From Betaproteobacteria bacterium (GTDB taxonomy: Bacteria; Pseudomonadota; Gammaproteobacteria; Burkholderiales; Ga0077523): a stretch of 64,000 nt of DNA. The DNA is taken from positions 496,001 to 560,000 of the forward strand of contig JADJPK010000031.1 in NCBI GenBank assembly GCA_016713305.1, written 5' to 3'. Position numbers and translations under genes: made by a program. Shown one piece after another: positions 61,901-64,000 of the stretch. Under the pieces are notes generated by a model. It did not search any database. It saw nothing but the letters and a program-made list of their open reading frames with translations, and had not been told where the DNA came from. The first letter of the stretch is position 1, and every line of letters begins with the position of its first letter.

Positions 61901-62562
61901 AAGAAGTGCCAGCGCCCTCGGCGTTCGTCGGGGCCGATGGCGGCGATTCCATGATCGTGGAGGAGGTCGCGTTCGATTACCCGGGAGCTGCCCAGGTTCA
62001 CGACATCACCGCGCCCATGAACGAAGGCGAACGCGCAGCCGAACCGGAACGGAATGTCGAGGCCACGACGTTGCCACCCACGGTGCAGCTCGTGGAGGCG
62101 TTGCCGCTGCAGGAAGAAATGTCCGCCGAGGCGGCGCCCGAGGTGTTCCCGGCGGTGAAGGTCCGCAATCCTTTCGGGGACGGCGAGATCGAGGTGGAGG
62201 AAGTGTCGTTCAACGATCTACCCGGTTTCGCCGGCGCCGGATCGAGCATGGCCGCACCCTTGCCCGCGCCTGCAGGCGACGAATTCTCGCAGCTGGCCGC
62301 AGGTCTCAAGGAAGGCGATTGGGTGGAAATCCAGCAGGATGGGAAGGAAATCGTCCAGGCCCGCCTGTCGTTCATCAGTCCCTATCGGAGCACGTTCGTC
62401 TTCAGCAACCGCAAAGGCCAGAAGGTGGCCGAGTACTCCTCGTATCAGGTCACGAGCTATCTCCGGAATGGGCGTCTCGCGATACTCGAGGACATTCCGC
62501 TGTTCGACCGCGCGTTCGGCAACCTGGTCAATATTCTCCGCAAGGGCGCCGAGGCCGCCTGA
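58921..62562 (+). CDS. DUF1631 family protein with collagen-like Gly/Pro insert
   Basis: About 1213 residues. Residues ~1-250 ('ISLEKICAGASTGFDKLIDE', 'LRNNLVKRF', 'ELSLVDDGVLEEDMRFTEIA') and ~590-900 ('LGQQMGQMDTVTLDIVAMLF', 'MLKVAVLDKTFFSRKAHPAR') are DUF1631. The C-terminus ('LKEGDWVEIQQDGKEIVQAR', 'FVFSNRKGQKVAEYSSYQ') is its PilZ-like end. Between ~240 and 590 lies a long Gly/Pro/Ala-rich low-complexity stretch with collagen-like GxP/GxG triplets ('GVPGGPGVPGAGGMGG'). DUF1631 proteins are often linked to c-di-GMP or thymidine-phosphorylase annotations; role unproven. ATG 58921 or 58885. Confidence 0.85.
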   Translation: MTTSGSNIVSFPSSRSDAPDEPPPDSLMGQIRSISLEKICAGASTGFDKLIDEIYDLAEHALDRDTRDFYLKAKEEWPRQRKAIETELRNNLVKRFVPATSGKSGTGAQFAEVKSSWSELSLVDDGVLEEDMRFTEIANRIRNGADEELAALDQRIAIVLDRPEMDSNDNPLAPGGIADAFKNALSAANLEIKIKLLVIRALDEGTRPEILKLYKEVNNLLKEKGVLPTVRYGASKKPQSGAGPTTGPRTEGPQVVGSVTLPIVSGGSSAGGAGIVTAQIPLTAGGAGHAAGLAGAGAAGIGSPGTAIPGASVSLSIPTAGVPGSGSDAATDPFAMLQQLMMMNLGAGRGVPGAGAIPPGASAGLPGAPGQAGPSAGSAGAGYPGGYSPDASGAYPSISPNFAGVPGGPGVPGAGGMGGVGVPGYGAPGQPGTGGAGGAGTPGYGIPGQPGPGMATGGYPAHPGGGGVGGYGAGGGGQFPGTGGIGGGAGGAGAPAGGVQGFGAPGTQGEATGGIVTPAGFPPVPPGGTGLPAAPGEITSTFGALAGMLPGGHGSPGQSARLTTSHSYAPGYPGAVMPQGASLIGSLTRLQQGDVGALPDAPPDFGAWLGGQAPSMLTGELPPPTPNVLRALKSTSLGQQMGQMDTVTLDIVAMLFDQIFGDARIAPAMKALIGRLQIPMLKVAVLDKTFFSRKAHPARHMLDTLGELSMGLGEGFAPGTPLYQRIESTLSSLVEQFEEDFGVFDRITAEFEAMISELNQTADAAGKKESKRIQDKERLEVARLFAQNELKQHIEGQTLPRAILRFLSTEWMKLLILAYAKGGRESRAWHSLVETLDILVWSLTPKHTVDERKRMVSILPGLLKRLAKGMEVIGTDRLVRERFNAVLMRCHARTIAGAEATSLFQRSPAPPTRTVTGSIPIPPQLAASDLRSIGPTPSPAAPLDARTDAPPTEEALPAPIDITMAEAHPEQAGPVPEHPADLSIPPAAELTRVEEVPAPSAFVGADGGDSMIVEEVAFDYPGAAQVHDITAPMNEGERAAEPERNVEATTLPPTVQLVEALPLQEEMSAEAAPEVFPAVKVRNPFGDGEIEVEEVSFNDLPGFAGAGSSMAAPLPAPAGDEFSQLAAGLKEGDWVEIQQDGKEIVQARLSFISPYRSTFVFSNRKGQKVAEYSSYQVTSYLRNGRLAILEDIPLFDRAFGNLVNILRKGAEAA

Positions 62563-62639
62563 CGAACGCTTGCCTCACGCCCTTGCGGCGGGTGCGGTTC
62601 TGTGGCTTCATTCCCGGCCGCCCATCCCCCGGATCGACC

Positions 62640-63716
62640 ATGCAGCCCCGTACCGACGACTTGAGAATCCGCGAGATCAAGGAGCTCTCGCCGCCTTCGC
62701 ACCTCTTGCGCGAATTGCCTTGCACCCCGGGCGCGGCCGAAACCGTGAGCGGCAGCCGCGAAGCCATTCATCGCTGCCTGCATGGCATGGATGATCGTCT
62801 GGTCGTGGTGATCGGGCCCTGCTCCATCCACGACACGTCAGCCGCCCTGGAGTACGCGGGAAAGCTCAAGGAAATCAGGACGACCCTTGCATCGGATCTC
62901 GAAATCGTCATGCGTGTCTATTTCGAGAAGCCGCGCACGACGGTCGGTTGGAAAGGACTGATCAACGATCCCGATCTGAACGGGAGCTTCCAGATCAACA
63001 GAGGCCTGCGGATCGCCCGCGAATTGTTGCTGGATATCGCAGAACTGGGTCTGCCCGCGGGCTGTGAGTATCTCGACATGATCACGCCCCAATACATTGC
63101 CGATCTGGTGTCGTGGGGGGCGATCGGCGCGAGAACCACCGAAAGCCAGGTCCACCGGGAACTCGCATCGGGGCTCTCCTGCCCGGTGGGCTTCAAGAAC
63201 GGGACCGACGGCAACGTGCGCATCGCCGTCGACGCCATCAAGGCGGCGCAGCAACCTCATCACTTCCTGTCGGTGACGAAGGGGGGTCATTCCGCCATTG
63301 TCTCGACGAGCGGAAACGAAGACTGCCACGTCATCCTCCGCGGCGGGAAAGCCACCAACTACGACAGTGCGAGCGTGGAGGCTGCGTGCCAGGCACTGGC
63401 GCAAGGTGGGCTGGCCCCCCGTCTCATGATCGACGCGAGCCACGCGAACAGCCAGAAGAACCACGTGAACCAGTTGCTCGTGTGCGAAGACATCGGAAGA
63501 CAGCTCGCCGCGGGCGAGATGCGCATCTTCGGCGTCATGGTCGAAAGCCATCTCGTGGCGGGCCGCCAGGATCTCGTCGCCGGGCAACCGCTCACCTATG
63601 GACAGAGCATCACCGACGCGTGCCTCTGCTGGGACGACAGTGTCCAGCTGCTGGAACGGCTCGCCTCCGCCGTGCGCCAACGTCGCCAGGTACAGGCAGA
63701 CGCGGAGCGGGCCTGA
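62640..63716 (+). CDS. aroG: 3-deoxy-7-phosphoheptulonate synthase, class I
   Basis: 358 residues, AroF/G/H type. Condenses phosphoenolpyruvate and erythrose 4-phosphate, first step of aromatic amino acid synthesis. Motifs: 'VVIGPCSIHD', 'RVYFEKPRTTVGWKGLINDP', 'GARTTESQVHRELASGLSCP', 'VGFKNGTDGNVRIA' and 'IDASHANSQKNH'. Which allosteric inhibitor it responds to cannot be read safely. Confidence 0.95.
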   Translation: MQPRTDDLRIREIKELSPPSHLLRELPCTPGAAETVSGSREAIHRCLHGMDDRLVVVIGPCSIHDTSAALEYAGKLKEIRTTLASDLEIVMRVYFEKPRTTVGWKGLINDPDLNGSFQINRGLRIARELLLDIAELGLPAGCEYLDMITPQYIADLVSWGAIGARTTESQVHRELASGLSCPVGFKNGTDGNVRIAVDAIKAAQQPHHFLSVTKGGHSAIVSTSGNEDCHVILRGGKATNYDSASVEAACQALAQGGLAPRLMIDASHANSQKNHVNQLLVCEDIGRQLAAGEMRIFGVMVESHLVAGRQDLVAGQPLTYGQSITDACLCWDDSVQLLERLASAVRQRRQVQADAERA

Positions 63717-63775
63717 CCGTTCCATGAGGACACACGGTTGAACGGTTCGAGCGGCGCCCGTTCCCGCGGGAACCG

Positions 63776-64000
63776 ATGAGTCGCGGCCCCGGGCGAAAGG
63801 GCTCGCGCGCAGGCTCGGATGGGTACCTGTCCGGGACCATCACGGCCGTGCACGGCCGCAGCTACAGGGTGGAGATGGATGCCCCCTTGGCACAGCTCAC
63901 GTGTTTTCCGCGGGGCAAGCGAAGCGAACTGGCCTGCGGCGATCGCGTTCGGATCGAGCCCGTGTCCGCGGACCAGGGCGTCATCGAATCCGTCGAACCG
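63776..64000 (+). CDS. rsgA: Ribosome small-subunit GTPase RsgA, N-terminal part
   Basis: 75 codons to the window edge. 'GTITAVHGRSYRVEMDAP' then 'CFPRGKRSELACGDRVRIEP' is the N-terminal OB fold of RsgA/YjeQ, which matures 30S subunits. The GTPase domain is outside the window. Nearness to orn and the M48 protease matches the usual betaproteobacterial neighbourhood, interrupted here by DUF1631 and aroG. Confidence 0.88.
   Translation, partial: MSRGPGRKGSRAGSDGYLSGTITAVHGRSYRVEMDAPLAQLTCFPRGKRSELACGDRVRIEPVSADQGVIESVEP

Noticed and set aside
1..64000. Frameshifted genes as evidence of a degrading or parasitic genome
   Set aside because: The four shifts are single-base changes in G/C runs within otherwise well-kept genes, one of them normally essential, so sequencing or assembly error is simpler.
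1..64000. tRNA, rRNA, riboswitch or prophage content
   Set aside because: No cloverleaf, rRNA segment, known aptamer pattern, integrase or structural phage gene was seen by eye; a covariance-model search would be needed to exclude small RNAs.

Overview
The window is GC-rich (roughly two-thirds G+C by eye), tightly packed and almost free of mobile DNA. It looks like chromosome of an environmental betaproteobacterium (Rhodocyclales/Burkholderiales-like). The clues are the xseB-ispA-dxs order, a type B L31, a hemP-hmuSTUV heme operon, paired thiolases of the polyhydroxyalkanoate type, a PEP-CTERM surface protein, DUF1631 and DUF2788 proteins, and the orn / M48 peptidase / rsgA neighbourhood. I found no tRNA, rRNA, CRISPR array, phage or transposase gene.

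Layout. 0-2 kb: dxs-ispA-xseB isoprenoid/exonuclease VII operon (minus). 2.3-8.6 kb: a Rieske oxygenase, a DMT permease, a SpoIIAA-like/sulfurtransferase fusion, DUF2784, a hotdog thioesterase plus FAD monooxygenase pair, and a PPC-domain protein. 8.6-14 kb: a Tat-exported cysteine protein, a MoxR ATPase/VWA pair, a Nudix hydrolase and an acyl-CoA ligase. 14-18 kb: a helicase/exonuclease pair resembling MrfA/MrfB, and DUF488. 18.2-25.7 kb: an iron-regulated heme-acquisition locus (hemP, hmuS, hmuT, hmuU, hmuV, a small unknown, a PEP-CTERM protein, a TonB receptor) with a Fur-box-like promoter. 25.8-34.7 kb: DUF454, a Tat-exported haloacid dehalogenase homologue, a tartrate/malate-type dehydrogenase with a divergent LysR regulator, heme A synthase, an acyltransferase-hydrolase fusion and small conserved proteins. 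34.7-41.1 kb: addA/addB-like recombination nuclease operon preceded by ferredoxin fdxA. 41.3-49.4 kb: trxA-rho, rpmE, GT39-acyl-CoA synthetase-hslO, hslR. 49.5-64 kb: two thiolases, a PAS-GGDEF-EAL protein, pgi, an Hpt protein, orn, an M48 protease, a DUF1631 protein with a collagen-like insert, class I DAHP synthase and the start of rsgA.

The most unusual structure is a pair of tandem-repeat arrays about 5 kb apart. At 43090-43456 a 97-bp unit carrying the last 29 nt of rho is present 3.8 times, with identical copies. At 48256-49000 a ~128-bp unit carrying the first ~16 codons of hslR is present five times plus one diverged copy, directly before the real hslR. The non-genic halves of the two units align with each other in opposite orientation, so one dispersed element appears to have expanded together with the gene end beside it. 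In the hslR array, variation in the first nine codons of copies 1-5 and the gene is confined to the wobble base of codon 4. Several copies form short ORFs chained by GTGA stop/start overlaps.

Four genes (dxs, the FAD monooxygenase, the mrfB-like exonuclease, addA) each carry a single one-base frameshift in a short G/C run. Three are one base short and one is one base long. Because dxs is normally essential, homopolymer sequencing or assembly error is the simplest explanation, and the products are annotated as otherwise intact genes.
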